A stretch of DNA of 64,000 nucleotides, from the NCBI GenBank assembly GCA_036494465.1, contig DASXOJ010000051.1, positions 1-64,000 of the forward strand, read 5' to 3'. Position 1 is the first letter of the stretch. Each line of letters opens with the position of its first letter. Of the stretch, positions 32,897-41,006 are shown in pieces. Under the pieces are notes generated by a model that worked only from the letters and a program-made list of their open reading frames with translations, did not search any database and was not told the origin of the DNA. Source of the DNA: CAJCJE01 sp036494465. GTDB taxonomy: Bacteria; Actinomycetota; Actinomycetes; Mycobacteriales; Pseudonocardiaceae. Both the position numbers and the translations under genes were made by a program.

Positions 32897-33484
32897 ATGA
32901 CCACACCGAGCGCCGTCGACGACCGGTTTCCGTTGAGCGGCGGGCGCCCGTGCCTGGATCTGATCGCCACCTACGGCAAGCGGCATGCCGAAGGGCTGGA
33001 ACGCCTGCCGGACGCCACGACCCTGCTCGACTGGCTGATCGCCGCCGGTGTTCTGCCATCCGGCGCGGCCCCGGTGCCGGTCGACACCGCGCAACTCGAT
33101 GCCGCCCGCGACCTGCGCGAGGCGATCAACCGGCTGGTCCGAGCCACCATGGCCGGTAAACCCTGGGTTCACGCGGACATCGATCTTGTCAACGCGGTCG
33201 CCACAGGCCCGGACCTCGCCCCACGCCTGGGCGCCGAGCCGGGCGACGGCACGGTCGGCTGGGGCGCGGGCCATCCTGTCGACCTGGCGCTGGCCACGCT
33301 CGCGCGGGACGCGATCGACCTGCTCAACGGTGCGCGCGCCACGCGGATCAAGGAGTGCGAATATCCGAACTGTTCGCTGCTGTTCCTGGACGACTCGCAG
33401 TCCGGCCGGCGTCGGTGGTGTTCGATGGATCGGTGCGGCAACCTGGTGAAGATCGCCGGGTATCGGCGGCGCTCCCGGGAGTGA
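32897..33484 (+). CDS. CGNR zinc-finger/ABATE-domain regulator
   Basis: A 195-aa protein. The N-terminal ABATE domain contains RFPLSGGRPCLDLIATYGKR, LLDWLIAAGVL and ARDLREAINRLVRATM. The C-terminal CGNR zinc finger shows CEYPNCSLLFLDDSQSGRRRWCSMDRCGN, with four cysteines. Such proteins are stress- or ligand-responsive DNA-binding regulators in actinobacteria. The ATG at 32897 follows TAAACT (32884-32889) by 7 nt with no Shine-Dalgarno site, suggesting a leaderless mRNA. It is divergent from the quinone oxidoreductase, with a long inverted repeat between. Confidence 0.88.
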   Translation: MTTPSAVDDRFPLSGGRPCLDLIATYGKRHAEGLERLPDATTLLDWLIAAGVLPSGAAPVPVDTAQLDAARDLREAINRLVRATMAGKPWVHADIDLVNAVATGPDLAPRLGAEPGDGTVGWGAGHPVDLALATLARDAIDLLNGARATRIKECEYPNCSLLFLDDSQSGRRRWCSMDRCGNLVKIAGYRRRSRE

Positions 33485-33654
33485 CCGGATGGTCACGCGC
33501 TAAGGTCAGTTGGCCCGACGGTCTGCGCGGCGTTCCGGCCATTGGTGTGCAATCGTTTGTCGAAGCTGCCCCCTCCGACGATGTGATGTGGCGGCAATTG
33601 GGGGCATGGCGTATGCAATCGAGTGCAGGCAAGACCCTGAGCAGCGAGGCGATG

Positions 33655-34596
33655 ATGACCAGTTCCCCTCCCCGGATCGGTTGGATCGGCGCGGGCCGGA
33701 TGGGCGCCGCCCTGGTCCGGCGCCTGCTCGACGCCGGCTACGACGTCGCCGTCTACAACCGGACCCGCGCCAAGGCCGAAGCCCTCACCGAACACGGCGC
33801 CACCATCGTCGAACTACCCGTCGACCTCGCCGACCGGGAGATCGTGTTCACCATGGTCTCCGCGTCCGACGACCTCACCACCGTCACCTCCGGCGACGCC
33901 GGCCTGTTCACCTCGACCGAGCACGCGCCCGGCATCCTGATCGACTCCTCGACCGTCTCCGCCGAGGCATCCGCGCAGGTCCGCGTCGCTGCGCTGACCC
34001 GAGGTACCGACCTGCTCGCCGCCCCGGTCAGCGGCAATCCCAAGGTGGTCGCATCAGGCAAGCTGACCCTTGCGGTGTCCGGTCCGCGCGAGGTGTTCGA
34101 CGCGGTCGAGCCGATCCTGCGCGACCTCGGCCGTGGCGTCACCTATGTCGGCGAGGACGAGGTGGCCCGATTGGTGAAGATCTGCCACAACGTGTTCCTC
34201 GGCGTCGTGATCCAGTCCCTCGCCGAGATCACCGTGCTCGCCGAGAAGGGCGGGGTGCCGCGCGCGGCGTTCCTCGAATTCCTCAACTCGTCGGTCCTCG
34301 GCTCGGTCTTCAGCCAGTACAAGACGCCCGCCCTTGTGAACCTCGACTTCACACCGACCTTCACCATGCCGTTGCTGCGCAAGGACTTCGACCTCGGCCT
34401 CGCCGCCGCGCGCACGCTCGAAGCGCCGATGCCGCTCGCATCGACCGCGGCTCAACTGGTGGCGTCGGCGGTGGGCGCAGGGCACACCGAGGAGGACTTC
34501 GCCGCGTTGATCCTGGAACAGGCGCGCCGCTCCGGTATCGCGCTCAAAGCCGAGAACACCCCGGTCGACGACGGGCTCGCGGCTGAGGTCAACTAA
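33655..34596 (+). CDS. NAD(P)-dependent beta-hydroxyacid dehydrogenase
   Basis: A 313-aa 3-hydroxyisobutyrate dehydrogenase-like protein. It has the N-terminal Rossmann glycine motif IGWIGAGRMGAALVRRLLDAGYDVAVYNR, then the family catalytic region LLAAPVSGNPKVVASGKLTLAVSG and a conserved Lys in VARLVKICHNVFLGV. It oxidises a short hydroxyacid, and a role in valine breakdown is possible but not shown. ATG 33655 is preferred over 33652 because GAGG is 5 nt upstream. The palindrome GTCCACTGTGGAC begins 2 nt after its stop codon. Confidence 0.88.
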   Translation: MTSSPPRIGWIGAGRMGAALVRRLLDAGYDVAVYNRTRAKAEALTEHGATIVELPVDLADREIVFTMVSASDDLTTVTSGDAGLFTSTEHAPGILIDSSTVSAEASAQVRVAALTRGTDLLAAPVSGNPKVVASGKLTLAVSGPREVFDAVEPILRDLGRGVTYVGEDEVARLVKICHNVFLGVVIQSLAEITVLAEKGGVPRAAFLEFLNSSVLGSVFSQYKTPALVNLDFTPTFTMPLLRKDFDLGLAAARTLEAPMPLASTAAQLVASAVGAGHTEEDFAALILEQARRSGIALKAENTPVDDGLAAEVN

Positions 34597-34597
34597 T

Positions 34598-34610
34598 GTC
34601 CACTGTGGAC
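34598..34610. repeat. GTCCACTGTGGAC palindrome, copy A
   Basis: A perfect 6-bp-arm palindrome (single central base) right after a TAA stop. The 16-mer TAATGTCCACTGTGGA occurs again at 35772-35787, also beginning at a stop codon. Confidence 0.6.
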
Positions 34611-34620
34611 GTGAGACGGG

Positions 34621-34666
34621 TTCGGTACCAACCGAAACACGGCGACGACTAGCACTTGCACGTGCA
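34621..34666. promoter_or_regulatory. Two small palindromes upstream of the second LacI gene
   Basis: TTCGGTACCAACCGAA (34621-34636) has perfect 6-bp arms around 4 nt, and TGCACGTGCA (34657-34666) is a perfect CG-centred 10-bp palindrome of LacI operator style. Both lie 80-130 nt before the LacI start. Confidence 0.4.
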
Positions 34667-34748
34667 TTCGGGCGTGCAGCCGAATCCGCCTGCAGTTATC
34701 GGCGCCGTGATACCAGTCCGCACGCCGGTCTATCCCTATGCTGGGTCG

Positions 34749-35774
34749 GTGAACAAGGTCCCGACTATCAAGGACGTCGCGCTGCTCGCGAAAGTACACG
34801 CGGCAACGGCGAGCCGAGCGCTGAATCCGAGCACGCGGGACATGGTGAGCACCCGGACCGCCAACCGGGTGATCGAAGCGGCCAGATCCCTCGGCTACTC
34901 GCCCAACTCCGCCGCGCGCAGCCTGCGTACCAGGACGTCGTCTGTGGCCGGTGTGATCATCCCTGACCTGCGCAATCCGGTGTTCCCACCGATCGTGCGC
35001 GGCATCGAGGACGGCCTGCGCGAAGCGGGTTACATGGCTCTGCTCGGCAACACCGACGGCGACGAAGAACGCGAAAAGGAACTCCTGGCCGCGATGCGCG
35101 GCAGGCAGACCGACGGATTCATCCTCGCCACCAGTCGACGCGGTGACCCGTTCCCGGCCGAGGCGGGCGGTTTCCCGGTGCCGACCGTGCTGGTCAACCG
35201 GCGCACCGACGCCAACGACATCCCATCGGTCACCCCCGACAACACCGCAGGCGTCTATGCCACGGTCCGCTATCTCGTCGAACTCGGCCACCGGCGCATC
35301 GGACACGTGTCGGGCCCGCAGGACCTGTCCACCGGATGGGAGCGCTATCGCACCTTCCTGGACGCGATGGCAGCGCACGACCTGCCGGTCGAGCAGCGGC
35401 GGGTCACGTTCAGCACCGCATTCACCGAAGAGGCCGGACTGGTCGCCGCGTTGCCGTTGCTGGTTGCGGATCCGAGCATCACCGCCATCGTCGCAGGCAA
35501 CGACCTGATCGCGCTGGGCTGCTACCGCGCATTGGAACAGCACGGATTGCGCTGCCCCGAGGACATGTCCGTGGTCGGCTTCAACGACATGCCGTTCCTG
35601 GACCGGCAACGGCCGAGGCTGACCAGCGTGCGCATTCCGCACTACGAGATCGGCATCGAGTCAGCGCGGTTGTTGTTGGAGCGCATCGGAAACCCGACAG
35701 GTCCCGCCAAGCGCATCGTGCTGCCGGTCGAACTCGTGCGCCGCGAATCAGCGACCGCGCCCAGGCCGAGTTAA
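34749..35774 (+). CDS. LacI-family transcriptional regulator, orphan
   Basis: A 341-aa regulator. The HTH reads VPTIKDVALLAKVHAATASRAL, the hinge region is NSAARSLRTRTSS, and the PBP-like sensor domain contains VAGVIIPDLRNPVFPPIVRGIEDGL, GNDLIALGCYRAL and SVVGFNDMPFLD. It belongs to the LacI subgroup with an NSAARSLR hinge. GTG 34749 follows TATGCT (34737-34742) by 6 nt, suggesting a leaderless transcript. No sugar transporter or enzyme operon adjoins it, so the target may be distant or the upstream dehydrogenase. Confidence 0.9.
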   Translation: MNKVPTIKDVALLAKVHAATASRALNPSTRDMVSTRTANRVIEAARSLGYSPNSAARSLRTRTSSVAGVIIPDLRNPVFPPIVRGIEDGLREAGYMALLGNTDGDEEREKELLAAMRGRQTDGFILATSRRGDPFPAEAGGFPVPTVLVNRRTDANDIPSVTPDNTAGVYATVRYLVELGHRRIGHVSGPQDLSTGWERYRTFLDAMAAHDLPVEQRRVTFSTAFTEEAGLVAALPLLVADPSITAIVAGNDLIALGCYRALEQHGLRCPEDMSVVGFNDMPFLDRQRPRLTSVRIPHYEIGIESARLLLERIGNPTGPAKRIVLPVELVRRESATAPRPS

Positions 35775-36364
35775 TGTCCACTGTGGATTAGCAGGGATAC
35801 TGCGGTGACCACCGCCTGGCGATGTTCGGCAAGCTGATCCGAGGCGACGTTCGGCACCGCGTTAGGACTGCTCGGCAGCCACGCGGTCACCACACCCAGC
35901 AGAAACACCAGCAGATCCTCGGCAGTCAGCGTGCCCGGCACCGTGCCCGCGCGCTGCGCCTCCGCGAGGGCGGAAGCCTTGTCCTGCATGGAGGACCGCA
36001 CCGCCGTCGGCACCCCGGTGACCGGCCGTTCCAGTCGGTACCAGGTGGCCAGGCGCAGCTGGTGCGGATTGACCAACAGGTAGTCGAACAGTCGGCCCGC
36101 ATAACCCGGCAGGTCCTCCGGCGTGAACTGCACGGTGTCGAGCAACCGGGTGACGTGCGCGTTCAGCACGGCGTCGAACAGCGCGTCCTTGCCGCCGAAG
36201 TACGCGTAGATCATCGACTTGTTCACCTTGGCGACCTCGCTGATCCGGTCGACCCGGGCGCCCGCGATGCCGTATTCGGCGAACTCGGCGGTGGCGACGC
36301 TGAGCAGCCGGTGCTTGGTGGCTTCGGCATCGCGGGGGAGTCGTGGGTCAAGGCGCGGAGGCAT
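35771..36364 (-). CDS. TetR-family regulator next to an SDR gene
   Basis: A 197-aa regulator. The HTH is at residues 14-62 (TKHRLLSVATAEFAEYGIAGARVDRISEVAKVNKSMIYAYFGGKDALF), and the C-terminal domain resembles TetR_C_ACTT/TetR_16 (QLRLATWYRLERP). The start lies 6 nt after a TAAGCT -10 box on the minus strand (36371-36376), so a leaderless mRNA is likely. It is divergent from the SDR gene, and the gap contains three large palindromes, so it probably represses both genes. Its last codons are formed by the GTCCACTGTGGA palindrome, and its stop overlaps that of the convergent LacI gene. Confidence 0.9.
   Translation of the reverse strand: MPPRLDPRLPRDAEATKHRLLSVATAEFAEYGIAGARVDRISEVAKVNKSMIYAYFGGKDALFDAVLNAHVTRLLDTVQFTPEDLPGYAGRLFDYLLVNPHQLRLATWYRLERPVTGVPTAVRSSMQDKASALAEAQRAGTVPGTLTAEDLLVFLLGVVTAWLPSSPNAVPNVASDQLAEHRQAVVTAVSLLIHSGH
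35776..35787. repeat. GTCCACTGTGGA palindrome, copy B
   Basis: Second copy of the palindrome seen at 34598-34610 and (reverse orientation) at 28395-28407. It lies across the overlapping stop codons of convergent LacI and TetR genes and encodes the TetR C-terminal residues HSGH. Confidence 0.6.
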
Positions 36365-36415
36365 ACGCCCAGCTTAGAACCGTGATCACGAAGCGGTGTG
36401 CCGCCCACCACCTTT

Positions 36416-36515
36416 CTAACCAGTTGGTTGACATCCGCACCTCGCGCACCTACCGTCACCCATACAACCAACTAGTTGTTTGTTTGGGTTTGCAAACAAC
36501 CAACTAGTTGGTTGT
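36416..36515. promoter_or_regulatory. Three TetR-type palindromes between TetR and SDR genes
   Basis: ACAACCAACTAGTTGGTTGT (36496-36515) is a perfect 20-bp palindrome. A second copy at 36464-36483 differs by one base. A related weaker site TAACCAGTTGGTTGA is at 36417-36431. The centre-to-centre distance of the two strong sites is 32 bp, about three helical turns, fitting cooperative binding by the divergent TetR protein. Confidence 0.8.
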
Positions 36516-36565
36516 AAGGCCGGATTGGGTGTGCGCTGGAGGCGCATGGGGCACGGGGAGATGTG

Positions 36566-37399
36566 ATGAGCAGGACTTGGTTGATCACGGGGAGTTCGCG
36601 CGGGTTTGGGTGGGAGCTGGCCAAGGCCGTGCTCGCTACCGGCGACAACCTGGTCGCGACCGCGCGGAAGCCGGAGCAACTGGCTGAACTGGCGCGTGAG
36701 TACGGCGATCAGGTGCGCACCGTCGCGCTCGATGTGACCGACGCGGCGGCGGCCGAGCGCGCGGTGCAGGTCGCGGTGCGCGAGTTCGGCGGGCTCGACG
36801 TGGTCGTCAACAACGCGGGTTATGCGAACTCGGCGTCGATCGAGGACATGGATCCGGAGGATTTCCGTGCCCAGGTCGACGCCAACTTCTACGGCGTCGT
36901 CAACGTGACCCGCGCGGCCCTGCCGGTGCTGCGCACGCAGCGGTCGGGCTACTTCATCCAGTTTTCGTCGATCGGCGGCCGGGTCGGCGGCACGCCGGGC
37001 ATCGCGGCCTACCAGGCGGCGAAGTTCGCGGTGGAAGGGTTCTCGGAAGTGCTCGCCAACGAGGTCGCGCCGTTCGGGGTGAAGGTGGTCATCGTCGAGC
37101 CGGGCGCGTTCCGCACCGACTGGCAGGGCACGTCGATGGCGTTCGCCAAGGTCAGCCCGGATTACGAGGCGACGGTCGGCGAGATCAACCGGATGCGCGC
37201 CGCGACCGACGGCAAGCAGGCGGGCGACCCGGCGCGGGCCGCGCGGATCATCATCGATCTGCTCGACGCGGCGCAGCCGCCGCGCCGGTTGCTGCTCGGC
37301 GCGGGCGCGGTCGAGATGGCGGAGCGTTCGTCGGGGGAACGCGCCGAAGAAGCAGCCAAATGGGCGGAGGTCAGCAGGTCCGCCGACTTTCCGGGTTGA
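36566..37399 (+). CDS. SDR-family oxidoreductase
   Basis: A 277-aa short-chain dehydrogenase. It has the N-terminal NAD(P) motif TGSSRGFGWELAKAVL, NNAG (VVVNNAGYAN), the catalytic Ser (FIQFSSIGGRVG), and the YxxxK motif as YQAAK. The following VEGFSEVLANEVAPFGVKVVIVEPGAFRT is typical of classical SDRs. The substrate is unknown. ATG 36566 has GGGGAG 6 nt upstream. Expression is probably controlled by the divergent TetR through strong operators; it may detoxify the ligand that this regulator senses. Confidence 0.9.
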   Translation: MSRTWLITGSSRGFGWELAKAVLATGDNLVATARKPEQLAELAREYGDQVRTVALDVTDAAAAERAVQVAVREFGGLDVVVNNAGYANSASIEDMDPEDFRAQVDANFYGVVNVTRAALPVLRTQRSGYFIQFSSIGGRVGGTPGIAAYQAAKFAVEGFSEVLANEVAPFGVKVVIVEPGAFRTDWQGTSMAFAKVSPDYEATVGEINRMRAATDGKQAGDPARAARIIIDLLDAAQPPRRLLLGAGAVEMAERSSGERAEEAAKWAEVSRSADFPG

Positions 37400-37414
37400 T
37401 CTAGGCTGACCGGT

Positions 37415-38671
37415 GTGGCGAAGGCGAGTGACGGTGATCTTTATGACGTGCTCGGGGTCGCTCGCGACGCCGACCAGGACGAGATCAAACGCGCCTACCG
37501 CGCCGCGGTCAAGAAGTTCCACCCGGACGCCGAGGGGAACAGCTTCTTCTTCCGGCTGATCCAGCAGGCGTACGAAACCCTGAGCGATCCCGCGCGCCGC
37601 GCCGACTACGACCGCACCGGTCGCGAGCAGGCGCCGCGCGCGCCGCAACCGCCGCCGGCCGGGCAACCGAGCCCGTGGGCGACCGGGCCGAGCGTGCCTG
37701 CCATTCCGTATGACGAGATCCCGTGGTGGTCGCGGGTGAACCCGGACGCGCGGATCCGGTGGCGGGCCCGGTTGCGGCCGGCGGCGATCGTGTTCGCGGT
37801 GCTCAGCGGGTTGTGGCTGGTGTTGATGATCATCGGACTGGCCACCGACAGCCTCGCGAAGGCGGGCTATTACGGCTACCTGGTGTTCGGCTTCGTGGTC
37901 GCGCCGACGTTGTGGTGCGTGCTCAGCGCGGTGTTCGGCCGCAAACCGCCGCGTCCAGCGGTGCTCTGGTCGCTCGCGGCGGGTATTTTCCTGATCGGTC
38001 TGGCTTATTACGCGCAGACGCGGCATTTCGCGACCGCGCAACCCAGTACATTGATCCGCTACGCGCTGGGCGCGATCATCCTGCCGTTCGTGGCTGCCTG
38101 GTACGTGCGGTCGCGCGGTCAGCAGAAGATCGACTGGTCCGCGAACCTGTGGCAGTTGCGCGGCGGCTGGCAGGGCGCCAACGCGCGCTCGGCCGATCTG
38201 GAGCAGGCGGCGTCGCTGACCGCGGACCTCTTGTCGCGCTACTTCACCCAGATCCCCGCGGTGCGGGTGTTCCGCGACCCGGTCGGCTTCGGCCCCAACG
38301 TCGATCACGTGGTGCTGTGCGGCAGGCGACTGGTGCTGATCATGTCGGTGCGCTGGCCCGCTGGCGGCTACACGATGGGGCGTGGGGGAGAGGTGCTGCT
38401 GGACGGTCGACCGGTGCTGAGCGGGTCGCTCGGGGTGACATCGGCGCTGCGTTCGGCGCGGCGCCATTTCCCGACCGCGCGGTTGCGCGCGGTGGTGCTG
38501 GTCTGGCCGGACCAACCGGGACAACCGCTGCGCACCAGTTGGGCTCCGGCGAACACGTATGCCGTGACCAGCGCGGATGTGCTGGTGAAGGACGTCGGCG
38601 GCTGGCTGGCCGAGCGGCCGAACACCGTGCACCGGGGCCTGTTCCGCGCGTTGGTGACAACCCGCCGGTGA
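37415..38671 (+). CDS. J-domain protein with membrane helices and an NERD-like C-terminal domain
   Basis: A 418-aa protein. Residues 6-66 form a DnaJ J-domain with the HPD motif (KFHPDAEG), although the helix IV region is short. A Pro/Ala-rich linker leads to about four transmembrane helices (about 125-230). The C-terminal domain contains VRVFRDPVGFGPNVDHVVLCGRRLVLIMSVRW, which resembles the NERD nuclease-related fold but lacks the usual E-x-K pair. It may recruit DnaK to the membrane. The GTG start follows TAGGCT by 7 nt, so the mRNA is probably leaderless. Its last codons and stop form the first unit of a 32-bp tandem repeat. Confidence 0.8.
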   Translation: MAKASDGDLYDVLGVARDADQDEIKRAYRAAVKKFHPDAEGNSFFFRLIQQAYETLSDPARRADYDRTGREQAPRAPQPPPAGQPSPWATGPSVPAIPYDEIPWWSRVNPDARIRWRARLRPAAIVFAVLSGLWLVLMIIGLATDSLAKAGYYGYLVFGFVVAPTLWCVLSAVFGRKPPRPAVLWSLAAGIFLIGLAYYAQTRHFATAQPSTLIRYALGAIILPFVAAWYVRSRGQQKIDWSANLWQLRGGWQGANARSADLEQAASLTADLLSRYFTQIPAVRVFRDPVGFGPNVDHVVLCGRRLVLIMSVRWPAGGYTMGRGGEVLLDGRPVLSGSLGVTSALRSARRHFPTARLRAVVLVWPDQPGQPLRTSWAPANTYAVTSADVLVKDVGGWLAERPNTVHRGLFRALVTTRR

Positions 38672-38780
38672 CGGCTTGTGGGTTGGTGACGGCCTGCGGT
38701 TGACGGGCGGTGCGCCGTTGACAACGCAAGGTTGACAGGCGGCGTGGCGGTGACAACCCGGGGTTGACAGCTGGCTGCCT
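38653..38780. repeat. Four-copy 32-bp degenerate tandem repeat
   Basis: Eight G(G/T)TGAC motifs start at 38653, 38667, 38685, 38699, 38717, 38731, 38749 and 38763. The spacing alternates 14 and 18 without exception, so the unit is 32 bp in four imperfect copies. The first unit covers the J-protein stop codon; the last reaches the promoter of the following MarR gene. Confidence 0.8.
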
Positions 38781-38786
38781 GGAATT

Positions 38787-38818
38787 AGTTGCTAATGGGC
38801 AACTGATAAGTCTAGGGT
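38787..38818 (+). promoter_or_regulatory. Leaderless MarR promoter with overlapping inverted repeat
   Basis: TTGCTA (38789-38794), 18-nt spacer and TAGGGT (38813-38818) lie 8 nt before the GTG start. AGTTGC/GCAACT (38787-38792 and 38799-38804) overlaps the -35 box, a likely MarR operator. Confidence 0.55.
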
Positions 38819-38826
38819 GACTATTC

Positions 38827-39276
38827 GTGGCGGAGATCGAGACTGCGGTGTCCGATCCTGAGCGGATCGGCGCCGCCCTGCGGCTGACCATCGGCAGGAT
38901 CGCGCGCCGGCTGCGGCAGAACCACGCGGTCGGTGACCTGAGCCTGTCCGAGGTGTCCGTGTTGTCCCGGCTGGAACGGGATGGCGCCAGCACCCCGAGC
39001 GCGCTCGCCGAACACGAGCGGATTCGACCGCAGGCGATGGCGACCACTCTTGCCGCACTGGAAGAGCGGGGCCTGGTCGACCGCCGACCCGACGCGACCG
39101 ATGGCAGGCGCGTCGTCATGACCGTGACCGAGCAGGGCAGCGCGACGGTGCGCCATCGACGGTCGGAGAGCGTGCAACGGCTCATCGAGGTGCTGGAGAG
39201 CGAGTTCTCCGCCGACGAGTTGCACGCGTTCGACGCGGTGTTGCCCTTGCTGGACCGTTTGGCGGAGGAACTGTGA
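38827..39276 (+). CDS. MarR-family regulator of an MFS exporter
   Basis: A 149-aa winged-helix protein: dimer helix (RIGAALRLTIGRIARRLRQNH), HTH (LAEHERIRPQAMATTLAALEERGLVDR), the wing (TDGRRVVMTVTEQG) and C-terminal helices. It is coupled by a GTGA overlap to the DHA2 exporter that follows, so it probably represses that gene and is released by an exported drug-like ligand. A leaderless promoter with an operator-like repeat lies directly upstream. Confidence 0.9.
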   Translation: MAEIETAVSDPERIGAALRLTIGRIARRLRQNHAVGDLSLSEVSVLSRLERDGASTPSALAEHERIRPQAMATTLAALEERGLVDRRPDATDGRRVVMTVTEQGSATVRHRRSESVQRLIEVLESEFSADELHAFDAVLPLLDRLAEEL

Positions 39277-40964
39277 CTACTGAGGCGGGCGCGAAGACGA
39301 GCGCACGCAGTGATCGGTACAAGTGGGTCGTGTTGTCCAACACCACGATGGGTGTGCTGATCGCCACCGTGGACGGCTCCATCGTGATCATTTCGCTGCC
39401 CGCGATCTTCCGCGGCATCGGCCTGGATCCGTTGGCGCCGGGGAACATCGGCTACCTGCTCTGGATGATCCTGGGGTATCTGCTGGTCACCGCCGTGCTG
39501 GTGGTCGCGCTGGGCAGACTCGGCGACATGTTCGGCCGGGTGCGCATGTACAACCTGGGGTTCGTCATCTTCTCCGGCGCGTCATTGGCGCTCTCGCTCG
39601 ATCCGTTCTCCGGTGGTCTCGGCGCGTTGTGGCTGATCGGGTGGCGGGTCATCCAGGCGTTCGGTGGCGCCATGCTCACCGCGAACTCGGCGGCCATCCT
39701 GACCGACGCGTTCCCGGCGCGGCAGCGCGGCATGGCGTTGGGCATCAACCAGATCACCGCGCTGGCCGGTCAGTTCCTCGGTTTGCTAGCGGGTGGTCTG
39801 CTGGCCGCGATCGACTGGCGCGCGGTGTTCTGGGTGAGCGTGCCGATCGGCATCGTCGGCACCGTCTGGTCGTACCGGACGTTGCGCGAGGTCGGCACCA
39901 AGTCGCGGGGCCGCGTCGACTGGATTGGCAACCTGACGTTTACAGTTGGCACCGCGCTGTTGCTCGCGGCGATCACCTACGGCATCCAGCCCTACAACGG
40001 GAACGCGACCGGTTGGACGAATCCGACCGTGCTTGGTGGACTCGGTCTCGGCATCGTGCTGCTGATCGCGTTCTGCGTCGCGGAAACCAAGGTCGCCGAA
40101 CCGATGTTCCGGTTGTCGCTGTTCAAGATCAGAGCGTTCGCCGCAGGCAACCTGGCTGCGCTGCTCACCGCGATCGCGCGGGGCGGCCTGCAGTTCATGC
40201 TGATCATCTGGTTGCAGGGGATCTGGCTGCCGCTGCACGGGTTCGACTACGAGCAGACCCCGCTCTGGGCCGGTATCTACATGCTGCCGCTCACCTTCGG
40301 GTTCCTCATCGCCGGACCGCTGTCCGGTTACCTCTCCGACCGGTTCGGCGCGCGCATGTTCGCCACCGGTGGTCTGGCCATCGTAGCGGTGTCGTTCCTG
40401 GGTTTGATGATCCTGCCGGTCAACTTCGATTACCTGGACTTCGCCGGGTTGTTGCTGCTCAGCGGACTCGGTCAGGGCATGTTCTCGGCGCCGAACACAT
40501 CGGCCATCATGAGCAGTGTGCCCGCGAACCAGCGTGGCGTCGCGTCCGGCATGCGGTCGACGTTCCAGAACTCGGGTACCGCGCTGTCCATCGGTGTGTT
40601 CTTCTCGCTGATGATCTCCGGCCTCGCGACCACCCTTCCGCACACCCTGAACTCCGGTTTGCAGGCGCAGGGCGTGCCCGCGAACGTCGCCGGGGGAGTG
40701 GCGTCGCTGCCACCGGTCAGCACGTTGTTCGCCACGTTCCTGGGCAACAACCCGATCTCGCACCTGCTCGCGCCGAGCGGCGTGCTGAACACGCTGCCCG
40801 CGCACAACGTGCAGGCGTTGACCGGTAACGAGTTCTTCCCGCAGCTGGTGTCCGGTCCGTTCCATCACGGTCTGGTCATCGTGTTCAGCGCGGCGGCCAT
40901 CATGGCGGTGGTCGCGGCGACGGCGTCGGTGTTGCGCGGCAAGCGCGAGGTGCCCACGGTCTGA
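39273..40964 (+). CDS. DHA2-type MFS drug exporter
   Basis: A 563-aa, 14-helix major-facilitator transporter. Family stretches are TTMGVLIATVDGSIVIISLPAIF, LGRLGDMFGRVRMYNLGF (motif A), AAILTDAFPARQRGMALGINQI and GMFSAPNTSAIMSSVPANQRGVASGM. A long loop with SHLLAPSGVLNTLPAHNVQ precedes the last helix. It is likely a proton-driven efflux pump for hydrophobic compounds. It overlaps the upstream MarR gene by 4 nt and is presumably induced through it. Confidence 0.9.
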   Translation: MTTEAGAKTSARSDRYKWVVLSNTTMGVLIATVDGSIVIISLPAIFRGIGLDPLAPGNIGYLLWMILGYLLVTAVLVVALGRLGDMFGRVRMYNLGFVIFSGASLALSLDPFSGGLGALWLIGWRVIQAFGGAMLTANSAAILTDAFPARQRGMALGINQITALAGQFLGLLAGGLLAAIDWRAVFWVSVPIGIVGTVWSYRTLREVGTKSRGRVDWIGNLTFTVGTALLLAAITYGIQPYNGNATGWTNPTVLGGLGLGIVLLIAFCVAETKVAEPMFRLSLFKIRAFAAGNLAALLTAIARGGLQFMLIIWLQGIWLPLHGFDYEQTPLWAGIYMLPLTFGFLIAGPLSGYLSDRFGARMFATGGLAIVAVSFLGLMILPVNFDYLDFAGLLLLSGLGQGMFSAPNTSAIMSSVPANQRGVASGMRSTFQNSGTALSIGVFFSLMISGLATTLPHTLNSGLQAQGVPANVAGGVASLPPVSTLFATFLGNNPISHLLAPSGVLNTLPAHNVQALTGNEFFPQLVSGPFHHGLVIVFSAAAIMAVVAATASVLRGKREVPTV

Positions 40965-41006
40965 GCTGTGACGCGGCGGTGACGGGAGCCGGTTTGACTC
41001 GTCGGC

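Noticed and set aside
36416..38632. A long minus-strand frame opposite the SDR and J-domain genes
   Set aside because: The plus-strand genes have clear catalytic motifs; the antisense frame is low-complexity and unrelated to any family.
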